Assembly: GCA_023238725.1 (NCBI GenBank)
Contig: CM041535.1
Span: 20,517,230-20,581,229 of the forward strand
Length of the DNA stretch: 64,000 nucleotides
Direction: 5' to 3'
Origin: Scortum barcoo
Lineage: Eukaryota > Chordata > Actinopteri > Centrarchiformes > Terapontidae
Part shown: piece by piece, positions 22,559-32,499 of the stretch
Position numbering within the stretch: position 1 is the stretch's first letter
How the letters are laid out: every line of letters begins with the position of its first letter
Made by a program: the position numbers and the translations under genes
The notes under the pieces: model-generated
Told to the model about the DNA's origin: nothing
Database searches by the model: none
Seen by the model: the letters and a program-made list of their open reading frames with translations, nothing else

Positions 22559-23208
22559 CAGTGGTTCTCAATTATTTTCTGTCATGCCCCCCCTAGGGGA
22601 CAGAAATTTTTTCACGTACCCCCCCCTGAATTGAAATACTATTGAGAACCTGATAATATTTATTTATTTATCTGTACAAACCACTGTATGAGTTGCTGGC
22701 ACCAGCATTCTGCATACAATCACCTGATTGATCAAAATAGATTAATAAAATGAGCTGAGATAACATCTGCAACAACAATTTCCAAGTTCAGTTTATTAAC
22801 TCAATTTGTAACATTTAAAAAAGACTGATTCTCAAAACAGAGAAAAAAGTGCAAATGATTCACTGGGATGTGCATTTTTATAGACTTAACACAGTAACAT
22901 TCAAAACTTTTTTAAACTGTAAACATTGGTCACTTGTCAGCTTCATCAGCTTATTCCTTTTCAAAAAGGTATATGACTTTTTAACATTTCTTTTTTTTCA
23001 AAATTTGCAACAATATTGCTTATATTTTAGCTTATCAGAAGGGATGAAAAGTGCATAATATTTGCATCTACTTTGTACCTCTGTACTTCCTACTGTGTTC
23101 TTCTTCTACTGGGTTGCGCGCAGCAGCCCCGTCTCTCTCGCACCCCCCCTCCCAGTGCCTCGCCATTTGGCGGCCCCCCGGTGGGGCCCGCCATACTAGA
23201 AAACAATG
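22559..23208. mobile_element. Non-autonomous hAT-superfamily DNA transposon (650 bp)
   Basis: Flanked by perfect 8-bp duplications CCTTAAGG, the hallmark length for hAT elements. The left end CAGTGGTTCTCAA is a typical hAT terminus. The right end read inward is CATTGTTTTCTAG, an imperfect inverted match. Both subterminal regions carry C-rich stretches (near 22586-22628 and 23140-23190). The longest internal frames are about 70 codons and show no transposase motif, so it is a MITE-like derivative needing enzyme in trans. Because the target duplication is itself palindromic, its exact boundary has some ambiguity. Confidence 0.75.
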
Positions 23209-23216
23209 CCTTAAGG
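23209..23216. repeat. Right 8-bp target site duplication (CCTTAAGG)
   Basis: Matches 22551-22558 exactly. Confidence 0.75.
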
Positions 23217-25621
23217 TTACCAAACAAGGTGACTTTAAGCGTACATAAAGCAAACAAAATCCAGGATTCAGGGTGCATGTCTTGCTGAGCCTCTAAGAAC
23301 TACCTTCACAGAAAATCATGTTTAGAAGCATGTACACAGGCTTACAATTAAGATACTGTAGGAACTGAAAGATAAGCTTTAGGCACCTATGATGACAAGC
23401 AAAACAGTGAAATTACGTTATACAATTAAATGACTTGTAGGATCAGGTACTGAACTGCCAACAGAAATGTGTATGCAGAAAAAAAAGGTTTCTAGCATTA
23501 AAAAAATACTCATAATCAGTTCTGAGCTACTTTAGTACTGAAATGTTCCAATGATACTTCTCCCTGTTCACAAGTGACTATTAGGGTGATTATCCAAACC
23601 CATCTCCTAGAAATGACAAATTTACATACAACTAAATTTGCAACAACAAACATGTTTTGAAAAGAAATGTGATGATGATAAGATTTTCTATTAACATAAT
23701 GAGGAAATGTTAATTAACATGGGCAAGTTGCAAAAACTGTTGATACTGAACATGTCAAATAAACATTCATTGGTGGCGTATTTAATTAGTTTTACACCAA
23801 AATATTGTAAAATGGATGTTGCAATGTAGTGACAACTGCATTATGGCATGTTTTCATGGTTTCGTTTAGGCACTGGTAACACTAGATTAAGGTGAGAAAC
23901 TAACCTTAAACAAAGGGCTTTTGTTGCCCAAACAGAACCACAGATAGGAGAGTCTGTACATCCACCTCCCTGCGAATCCAGTGCCAGGCAGTGATTTCCT
24001 TTGTCACCACAACGTAATTGAGAAAGCTATTTAGCACTGTAACGAAATTCTGAGAGACAGGGCCAGATCATCATCATGTATTCCTCTTGCTGTATTGCAT
24101 TCATTCCTTCTCATCTGAAAGATAATGCTCATGGATCGTGGAAACTGATTATGGGGAGAGCTTATCATGTTATTGTAACTTCCAAAATGATTCCTCTGCA
24201 AGTTAGCTGAAATAATTCAAACTGTTAAAATAAAATGAACAATATTATTGTGGGGCCAAACTTTTAAATAATACAGCAGTCTCTCTTGAAGAGCTTTGAT
24301 TATGTTTCACTGAGAGGGAAATACAATGAGAAGCAAAAGAAAACCAGCACAAAGCAGAGACGAGGTTTCAATCTATACAGTGAAGTTAAGTCTAATCTGG
24401 TACAACAGTACACAGAAGCTGAAATGAACAATGACTGTTTATTTCATTTAATGGTTGTAAGTTGTACTGTTTCAGATAATTTCCCCACTGTGTGTAATAT
24501 AATAACTTTCCCAAATACAATGTACCCAGGATATACAAAAAGTAAAGTGTTTTCTAATAACCTAACATCAAGTATAACTATAAATTAACCGAATATAAAA
24601 CCCTTGTACAATAAAATGCAATCCAACAGATCTTTACAGAAATGCTGACTGTGCCAGATGAGGTTGTTTAATTTTCAGATTTTAAGACTGCATTTTGTAT
24701 TTCTAATATTTTGTCCAGCCCATTTGAAAATGTGGGGGGAACAAAATTATATATATTTTTAATAAAATTAATGCAATGAAAAAAAAGCATATGGACTAAC
24801 ACCATAATTTCAACTTGGACTACTTGTCACTTGTAAAATATGTGATGCCCTCTTGCTCTTGAACAGAAGTAAAAGCTACAATTTCAACATAAACGCAGTA
24901 TATTTGCTGAAAAGATCACAAAAATTGAAATGCTATACTTGGTTAGGTGAGCTATATTTCTTCACCTCATTGCCTGACTCTTTGAGTACCTGAAAGAAAC
25001 TTCTCTCACCGCTGAACTTGGAAATCGAGCTTTCCTTGTTCCACTTGGGTCAGAGTGAACCTTTGACTAGCTGGCCTCCTTCGTCTTTGCCAGGAAATGA
25101 CTATAGTTCAAGTGGAAGTGCTTAACAGCTGGTAGCTGCGATCCATAAACAGAAGATGGAGGCACTGATTGGAGCAGCACACTGTGCAACGTCAAGCTAA
25201 AGTTTCAGCCCTCTGCCTCAGAGTGTAAATCACACAGTGCAGGGAAACAGAAGCCAGATGGTTATTCACCTCCCAGCTTTGTGTGAATGTGCACTGAATG
25301 TGTGTACTGTGGATCGATGTGTATTTGTCCACGTTTGAATATGTGAGTTTAATAGGCATTGTGTGTCAACATGTGTGTTTCTATATTTATGCACAACAGT
25401 TTGCAAAAGTATAATCATAATATAAAACCAGACAACCAGAAAACAAGGTCTAACTGACTGACTGAGTTCATGAGTAATATTTCTTAATTCACCAATTAAG
25501 GTTTAAATCCCCCAAAAATACAGTATAAAATGAAAAGTGCCATCCTTGGCAGTGTCCAAGACATGCTGATTAAATACTAAACCGAGGACCTAACCATTAT
25601 TGAGAGATGGGGATGAGAGAG
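23217..25621. other. AT-rich noncoding spacer
   Basis: Long AT-rich stretch with no recognised gene. The 100-codon plus-strand frame near 24286-24588 has no homology or splice support. A pyrimidine tract ending in GCCAG near 25090 could be an acceptor, but its frames close within 14 codons. Confidence 0.5.
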
Positions 25622-25775
25622 ATAAAAGAGTCCAGTATGTGTGTGTGTTCTCTTGTTCTCTTATCTTTGAACGCTTATACTGGAGTGTTAGACCATGAGA
25701 CGGAGGACATTTTTGTAAAGCGAGGATATTTTGGCCACTTATTACATCATCAAAGGATTTATTTTTATGCAACAA
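25622..25775 (+). repeat. Left part of a percomorph GTCCTCAC/GGTTAG-type repeat
   Basis: A short TGTGTGTG run, then TTCTCTTGTTCTCTTATCTTTG, then GGAGGACATTTTTGTAAAG and GAGGATATTTTGGCCAC. These are in the order of a repeat I recall as common in percomorph fish, whose consensus runs from a GT tract through GAGGACATTTTGGCC to GGGTTAAGGTTAGG and back to a GT tract. The second half is found about 850 bp downstream. Confidence 0.55.
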
Positions 25776-26620
25776 GTCTTTCAAATGACCTTACAAAATA
25801 CATGACGCGTGTAACTGTCCACCAGAGAAACACGTTTTCTGTTCCCGGTCTTCGAATCGGCAGAGTAACTTCACTCATTAGCCTTTAGTAGGTGCCAAAA
25901 AACCGACTAACTACCGTTACAAAAATAAAGATATTTTCTTACATGGCACCACTATTTATGATTTGGTTAGGCTTAGGCTGAAAAACAACATATTTCGGGT
26001 TCATGATCACGATCATGGTTAAAAAAAAAAAAAAAAACGACAACTTTGGAATTCTCTTTTCCACCATCAGTCAAAACTTTGTTGACCCATCCAACCCGAA
26101 GACCTCCTCCCTCTTTGTGGCTCTATAACAACATGCCGCTATTTCCTCTTTTCCTCCCAACAGCTGAGTCATAATCCAACTAATTGAATGACAAATTAGG
26201 TTGTTTGGAGCTGCCCCCAAAGAGCGACATGAGTAAGACTTTTCCGATCGGAAGGACGAAATCATTAATCCGTGCCTTCCAAAAATGTTGTAAATCACAA
26301 TTACTACTTAAGGTTTAGAGGACCTTCATCATCATGGTAGCCAGTCAGTTTAGAGAAAAATCGCGTCATCATTAAAAGAAACCAACATTAACTGTTGGTA
26401 GGAAACAGGCTAACAGCAGTTTTCTGTGACAAAGTCCCAGGTTTGTTGTCCCACCCAGACTTTGAGTCTCTGTAATTACATAACCTAATTTTCTCTTTTG
26501 CTCCCGACCGACAAAAGTCATAATCACGGCCACGAAAGGGCTGAAACGTAAAGGTCATTTTGAAGTATTTGCTGCAATGAGTGATGCCATCATTTGCCTT
26601 GACAGTCTCTTTGTTTCAGG
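25776..26620. mobile_element. Probable insertion splitting a percomorph repeat
   Basis: About 845 bp separate the two halves of the flanking repeat. The block has a (A)17 run (26021-26037), GTTGACCCATCCAACCCG and an AACTAATTGAATGACAAATT phrase. I associate these with another dispersed fish repeat. No target duplication or terminal repeat was resolved, so the class is unknown and the boundaries are approximate. Confidence 0.4.
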
Positions 26621-26806
26621 GTTAAGGTTTGAATTGGGTGTGGGTTAAGGTCAGGATTAATAAGGTTAGGCAGGCAATTGCAATGGTAAAGGTGATGCAT
26701 GGCCACAAGTAAGAATCGATCGGCAAGGAGATGCCTTATTTAAATGAAGGTCCTCACAAGTCTTTAAATACAAATTCCTATGTGTGTGCGTATGAGTGTG
26801 TGTGAG
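26621..26806 (+). repeat. Right part of the split percomorph repeat
   Basis: Starts GGGTTAAGGTTTG and continues with degenerate GGTTA-type units. It ends GTCCTCACAAGTCTTTAAATAC followed by an interrupted GT tract (26780-26806), as the 3' half of the family does. Recognition is from memory. Confidence 0.55.
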
Positions 26807-27370
26807 AGAGAGCATGAGAAGCTACTGCTCATCTTTGTTCGCTCAGAGTTCAAGGATCTCACAGCGGATGAACTGTTTTCCCTTCGCGTTAAGGGTCTCC
26901 TCATGAGGCTAATGGCTTACATATTGGTTGCGAGAGGTGAAATGCAAAATGGGAACATTTGAATCACTTAGAGAGGTCCTTTGACACATATGGTAAGAAC
27001 ATCTCAAGCATACAGATGCACACAACCTAATACACTATACTATATGTAAGTGCCTCTCTTCAGACAGTTAGTTACTCTATGTAATACTACATCCTCGACA
27101 TCCAACTCTGATACAAACTGTTATACAGACTTAAGATATTTAAGACTCGTGTAAGCATCAGACAAAACGCCATTTTTTAATGCCTTTTGATCAAGTCTTG
27201 TTAAATTAATAACAAATATGTGCACACGTTAGGCAGATGAATGCACTTAAATATTATACAGGCAGGTACAGGCACCGGATGATCATGAACCATGACATTG
27301 CTCCAAATTATATCTTTGATTTGACAAATGCACTCCTCTCTCTGCTCTAACGGGACTCTTATTGAACTCT
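26807..27370. other. Noncoding spacer
   Basis: AT-rich with no recognised gene. It leads into the CCAAT pair at 27372. Confidence 0.5.
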
Positions 27371-27371
27371 A

Positions 27372-27591
27372 ATTGGTCGAGACAGCCACTGTATTGGCTG
27401 TTCAGCAGAGGGGCCATCCTGTCCGGCATTATGGGGTGTGAAAGGAAGAGATGAATATTGAAGGGGAGAGGCAGGGATAATGCTGCTGATAGAGGCTGGC
27501 TAAAAGCTGACAGGACAACCCAATGGAGGGGAAACGGACAACTGACAAGACTCCAGCCTTCTGAACAGAGAGCGGGGCCATGGGCCGAGAG
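27372..27591 (+). promoter_or_regulatory. Candidate promoter and first coding exon
   Basis: Two inverted CCAAT boxes (ATTGG at 27372-27376 and 27393-27397) lie 21 bp apart, two helical turns, a recurrent NF-Y arrangement. About 180 bp on, GGGGCCATGG puts an ATG at 27580 in an optimal Kozak context. It is followed by three codons (GGC CGA GAG) and GAG|GTAAGA, a strong donor, with exon end at 27591. The intervening sequence is purine-rich and leader-like. No TATA box is evident. The exon encodes too little protein to name a gene. If unspliced the frame is 20 codons. Confidence 0.3.
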
Positions 27592-27599
27592 GTAAGATC

Positions 27600-28640
27600 G
27601 ATGAGCGTTAGTCAAAAAAACGATCGATATGAAGACAGTTAAGTGGCTGGAGAAGCAAACTTCCTGTCAAGGCCCAGTCTCTGATATTGCGCCGGTTTAA
27701 TCACATCCTTTTCAATTACTTGAAACAAATTAATACTGCAGGCTTGTATTGGCTTTTTGGAAAAAAAAGTATTAAGGAATTAATATATAGAATCAAATTA
27801 AAACTTGTATGTGTGCACTGTGTGTGTATATGGCTAGAGGGGAATAAAAAGGTGAAGCTTATATCTGAGTAGAATCAATCCTCATAATTAGACATACATT
27901 AAGTGAAAAGCACTCAACAGTGTGTGAGTCTGATCTGTTTCCCCTCTCACCTCTTTACCAGAAATCATCCGCGGTATTTCTGTGCCCGCTGTGTTGCGTT
28001 TTGGAGGTGCCGTGTCTGTTCGCTGCTAAACCTGTGAGAAATCGCTGTCAGTAAAACTCCACAGTCCACTTCTACCACAGCTCTGGCTACAAATGTATTT
28101 TTTACACATTTCCTCCAAGCTTTGACGCTCTGTCTGGAAGCCTCAGGCTGGCGTGAATTTGCCCATGGGCGATCTCCACGCTCTCCGCTCTGCCGCTCGT
28201 ATCTGTCTCCCTTTCTGTCCCACTCTCTCTCTCTCTCTCTCTCTCATTCCCTCCAGCTATCCTAACCCTCTCAGTGGAGACCAGTCAAGCCAATCTGCTT
28301 CCTTGACACTTTTACAGGATGTCCAGGCTGAACTATGACCCAGGCTCCAGGATTGCCCAAAACTGTCACATGATTTAAAGCAGCAAATAAATTAGCAGCA
28401 AATTACCTGTCAAACACCTGCTGGTGAAGATGTCGAGCGTCTCCTCTTACTAAAAAGAACAGCTGGTAAAAGAGACGAGAAGGGGGCCATTTCCATTTGA
28501 CCAGAAATCAACTACTTAATGGCCCCCTGCCTCTTTTCGCCACCCGGAGGATCTGTCAATATCATAACATATCATCTCCGGTTGGATGTGACGCAAATTG
28601 TAAGTGACACGTGAGCTGTCACTGGTGCTGTTCTCTGCGG
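27600..28640. other. Noncoding spacer with CT microsatellite
   Basis: No gene was recognised. A perfect (CT)11 lies at 28223-28244. A good acceptor-like tract (CCCCTCTCACCTCTTTACCAG, ending about 27961) is followed by an open stretch of 30 codons without a good donor. Confidence 0.5.
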
Positions 28641-28649
28641 GACAAATAA

Positions 28650-29045
28650 GTTTAGTGTTCAGCTGAATTAATCAGTGTTGACAGGAGGAGAACTCCCTTG
28701 GCTGTTTCCAGTCACGACGCATTGTTTGCCTCACCTCCTAATTGCTCTTGCTTGTGTAATTAACTAATTGCAGCCCGTTATCATTTTAGAAATGATTGTT
28801 TAATTTAGTGCAATGAGAGCGATGCTGTTGGCACCTGTGGCTGAAGTTCATGAAGATGACGTGGCACACTGGGATCCATTATCTAAAATAAGTAAGAGTG
28901 ACAAAAATTATTTAGACATAACTGTTGGATAATCCTTTTAGGACACTATCAGCAGCCATTATCATTGATGAGATCTGTTGCTCGGAGCAAATTAGAAGAA
29001 AACTTGCTGAACTTGCTGATGATTGCTGAACACAAAGAAAGCTCT
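28650..29045. promoter_or_regulatory. Enhancer-like block rich in homeodomain sites
   Basis: TAATTAACTAATTG near 28757-28770 holds two overlapping homeodomain cores. CCTAATTGC (about 28738), GAATTAATC and TTAATTTAG lie close by, along with CACCTG E-boxes and ATTGTTT-type sites. The block is free of simple repeats. Motif density suggests a developmental enhancer. Neither conservation nor activity can be judged here. Confidence 0.3.
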
Positions 29046-31890
29046 GCACTGTGTGACAACTCATAATTATTGCTTGTGTTAGTTGTTATTAAAGTAACAC
29101 GGAGGTCTTAGAGGGTTTCGCTTTCCTATCCAAATGCAACTCCCATCCCCATCTTTGTTTTTATGAGATGAGTAAAGATTACCCAGCAGTCACTGTGATC
29201 TGAGATTCTACCAACTCTCCTTATTCAGTTCTGCCTGGGTGGCTTGAGAGAGGCCTGCTGACTTTACATTGTTTGCAATAGATACCACCTGTTTGGAGAA
29301 AACACATTAAAGCTCAAAATGAAAGGTAATATCCAATGACCTTTTGGATGGGACCTATCTACATTATTCAAGCTAAGCACAGACCAGATTTGATGTGGAA
29401 TCGGCTAAACGATGCACCCGAGTCATGTTTTATTCATCCGGCTGCTTCGCGAGCCGCAACCACCCAAAGACAAATGTTAGGAGTTTTTTATAGAAACACT
29501 GAGATAAAACTACAGTTTAAAATAAAGTAATAACAGAAGGTGTTTTAAATAAATTGTCATTGTCAGCACTGAATTATTTAAACAGTTTTTAGACTACTTC
29601 TCCCTAAAATTGTTCATTTTGAGAAAGGTGAGTGCAGAAAAATCTTCTCTTGGACTAATTTATGTGTGTATTCAAGCGACAAGGAAATATTAAAAAGAAA
29701 AAATCCCAGCAGCATCACTTGCTATGCAGACACTTGAGGAGAGCCAGAAACAGACATGACCTTTTTCTTTTCTTTTTTTTTTTTGCTCATAACTGATGTT
29801 TTGAGGAATGCTGACTGTGCACACAGGGCTGGATCAGTTGTTGATCATTACAGATGGGGTGTTTAAAACTTCAGCATTTGGTAGTGCATTTTTAAAACAC
29901 ATTTTCTCTTGAATTCATTTTTATATTAAACTTGGAAACCTGTAAAAGCTGATAAATTATAAATCATTTGAGCTACACAACCATGAGGTAATGGCCATGC
30001 TCAGGTCAAATCAGCTGAGGTAAATCCACTCACATATACAGTATTTTAGCTTTATTATGGCAAACTAGTGCATTAAACTCACACCTGGAAGTGTGAAAAC
30101 ACAACAAAATCTATCCAGTACTGACCTGTAAATTATGGGATGATAAAACACACATGCATAAAACTAAAACAGATCTCATGTGATTTTAAGAAACTCAAAA
30201 GTCATAAGAAATGCTGTCCATCAAATACATAATTTCACTTCTCAGTTCTGACTGGTGCTGTTGTCACTGCCATCTACCTTAAGCAACCACTATTTCATGA
30301 TACTGGTATATAAAGCCACAGAAAGCTTAATAATCTAAAAGCTCCAAACGTGTCTTATTGCTGATCCAAAAGAAAAAAAAAACAAAAAAACTGCTGTACG
30401 GTGTGATCAGGTTGTGCCAACATCAGCAGAGACAGAGGTGAGTGTGTTGAAGCTGCAGGTGTTTGCATCTGTTGTCTAACCTGAACCATCCACAGAGTTC
30501 ACCATATGTGCCGCTGACCTCTGATCTCATCTCTCATCGCTCTCTGCAGCAACACTCACTCAACTGAGTGTTGAGTTCACATCTGCACGTTCATGTGAGG
30601 AGATCTCAAGTTCAAAAGAAAATCGGTTCTACACCTTCATCACAACTGGAACATAGTTGTAGGAATTTAGTTTGGCCAAAAAAACGAATGCACAGAAATT
30701 CCTTATACAGTGGAAAAACAACATAATTGTTTTGTTGCTCATGTAACAAATCCATTTAATTTTAAATTGAGGGTTGAAAAACAAATTGTATCGGGACTCT
30801 GCTGTTCTGTAATTTAATGAGACGGTTCAAAGAGCGTCAGCGTATGAAGATGTCTTTGAAGTCACAATAACCATACATGTTGTGTATCACTCCAAACGTA
30901 CTCATTCATTCATTTACTCTGTGTTAGAACTTCACACAAGGGAGAAAGTCTAAATGTATGAGCTTTGATGAAACAGCTGGTGTCTGAACGTGCTTTTTGC
31001 TTCCATTTATATTTGCTGATTATACCTGTGCCTATGTGCAAGTTCACCACTGTTTCACAGAGTTAAGGCTGACTATGGTAATAGATTTAAGCCCATAATT
31101 GGCTGATTCTCTGTTTTTCTGCTGAAATCTAAAATGCACATGAATTTTAGACTTAACAATTTACTACCAAGCACAGACATTCATTACGATAAAACAAATA
31201 ACTTGTCCAGAGTCCATAAAAAGCATTTTTATAGAGTTATATAAAGAACTCTGTCATACACAGACACAAGCTGTTATCTCCATCACCGAGTCTGTCAGAG
31301 CAATTGATATGCATTCTACTGTGACTTGCTGCTTATTGTTCTACGATGAAACTCCCCCCGGGGGCCCACGCAGTCTCTGTCTGCTCCATGTCATCCCCGA
31401 CAGTCTGTAGAACATCTAATGATTTTCATCTCAGTTTCCTGGTCCTGTACGTCTTTAAGTCGGTCTCCAAGGGGCCGTGCAAGGTAACCTTACCCCATAT
31501 TCCTCCTGTCAGTCTCTGGCTATGACCCATCGATCATCCGGTGTATAATTACTCTGTACAGCTACTTCTCCGCCTGTCACCGTAACTTCCACAGGCTGTG
31601 TTCAGGAAAAGGGCGAGCCCCGCACATGTCTATTCTCAGACAATCTGCAGAAGTGATTAGAGCTGGAGACATGCAGGCCAACCTCATCAGTGACAGAATT
31701 AAGACCTCTGAGGCAGTTTGAGGTGTATCGGCTCCAGGCTGGGGGCAGTTGAGTGAAGATTTATTTCCATTTGTTTCCTCCCCCTTTGCGACCATGTTGT
31801 TGCTGTATAATCTTGTTATTTTGGCACAAGTTATTCACACCATTATATCGCAGGGAAATGTTTTTTTGAGGGACTGAAAAAAGTAAGATA
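29046..31890. other. Noncoding spacer
   Basis: No gene was recognised. Donor-like sites GAAAG|GTGAGTG (about 29628) and AGAG|GTGAGTG (about 30437) lack convincing upstream acceptors. The 31350-31790 part is GC-richer with a few CpGs. Confidence 0.5.
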
Positions 31891-32132
31891 TCAATGGAGA
31901 CCTAGAGAGACACAGATAGAAGGAACGAGGGAGCGAGAGAGGGAGGTAGGAAAAGACTTTGGCTGAGCGGCTGTCTCACATGAAGAGTGGCATGCTGTGA
32001 CCATATGCTAGTCCAGGTGGACTTGGTATCCAGGCAACTGTATCAAAGCAGCGGGGGCATTTGCGATTGAATCCAGAGGACTTTTCAAACAGAGGAGTCA
32101 GAGAGAACAATGCAGCTATCATCTGTCGGCAG
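31890..32132 (+). other. Purine-rich leader-like stretch ending in a strong splice donor
   Basis: A GA-rich stretch (about 31890-31960) is followed by sequence open in several frames. An ATG at 32110 (AACAATGC) starts a frame that meets GGCAG|GTAAGATC, a near-perfect donor, after 23 nt (exon end 32132). This could be a 5' exon with only the first seven codons. No core promoter was seen. Both strands are open here, which weakens any coding reading. Confidence 0.2.
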
Positions 32133-32473
32133 GTAAGATCACCTGGCCTTGCTGAGCCGGACTCTCCTTCTGGCAACTCCACAGGGAGTTCATTCAGACT
32201 CTCTCCTGCCTCGGGAAGACAGTCGCACAAGGTGTCTGGAGGGGAACACTGGCATGTTTGTTTGGTTTTGATTTTCAGCGACGAGAGAGTGTCAGCACAT
32301 TCAAAGTACCGGCCAGGTGCTTAATACAAATGAGGTAAAATTAAAACGGACAGAAAGATACAAGCACACTGGCCTGATGTTCTTATACAGAGTTAATATC
32401 CATGTCTGAATTAGACGAGTTAAAATAAGCTGCTCATTAAACCACCAAAGAAGCATCAAACTAATCCACAAGG

Positions 32474-32495
32474 ATATATATATATATATATATAT
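32474..32495. repeat. (AT)11 microsatellite
   Basis: A perfect AT run of 22 bp. Confidence 0.9.
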
Positions 32496-32499
32496 CTGC

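Noticed and set aside
25550..25562. TTGGCAGTGTC resembling a miR-34-like seed
   Set aside because: Only part of the seed fits, and the local stem-loop is far too short for a miRNA precursor.
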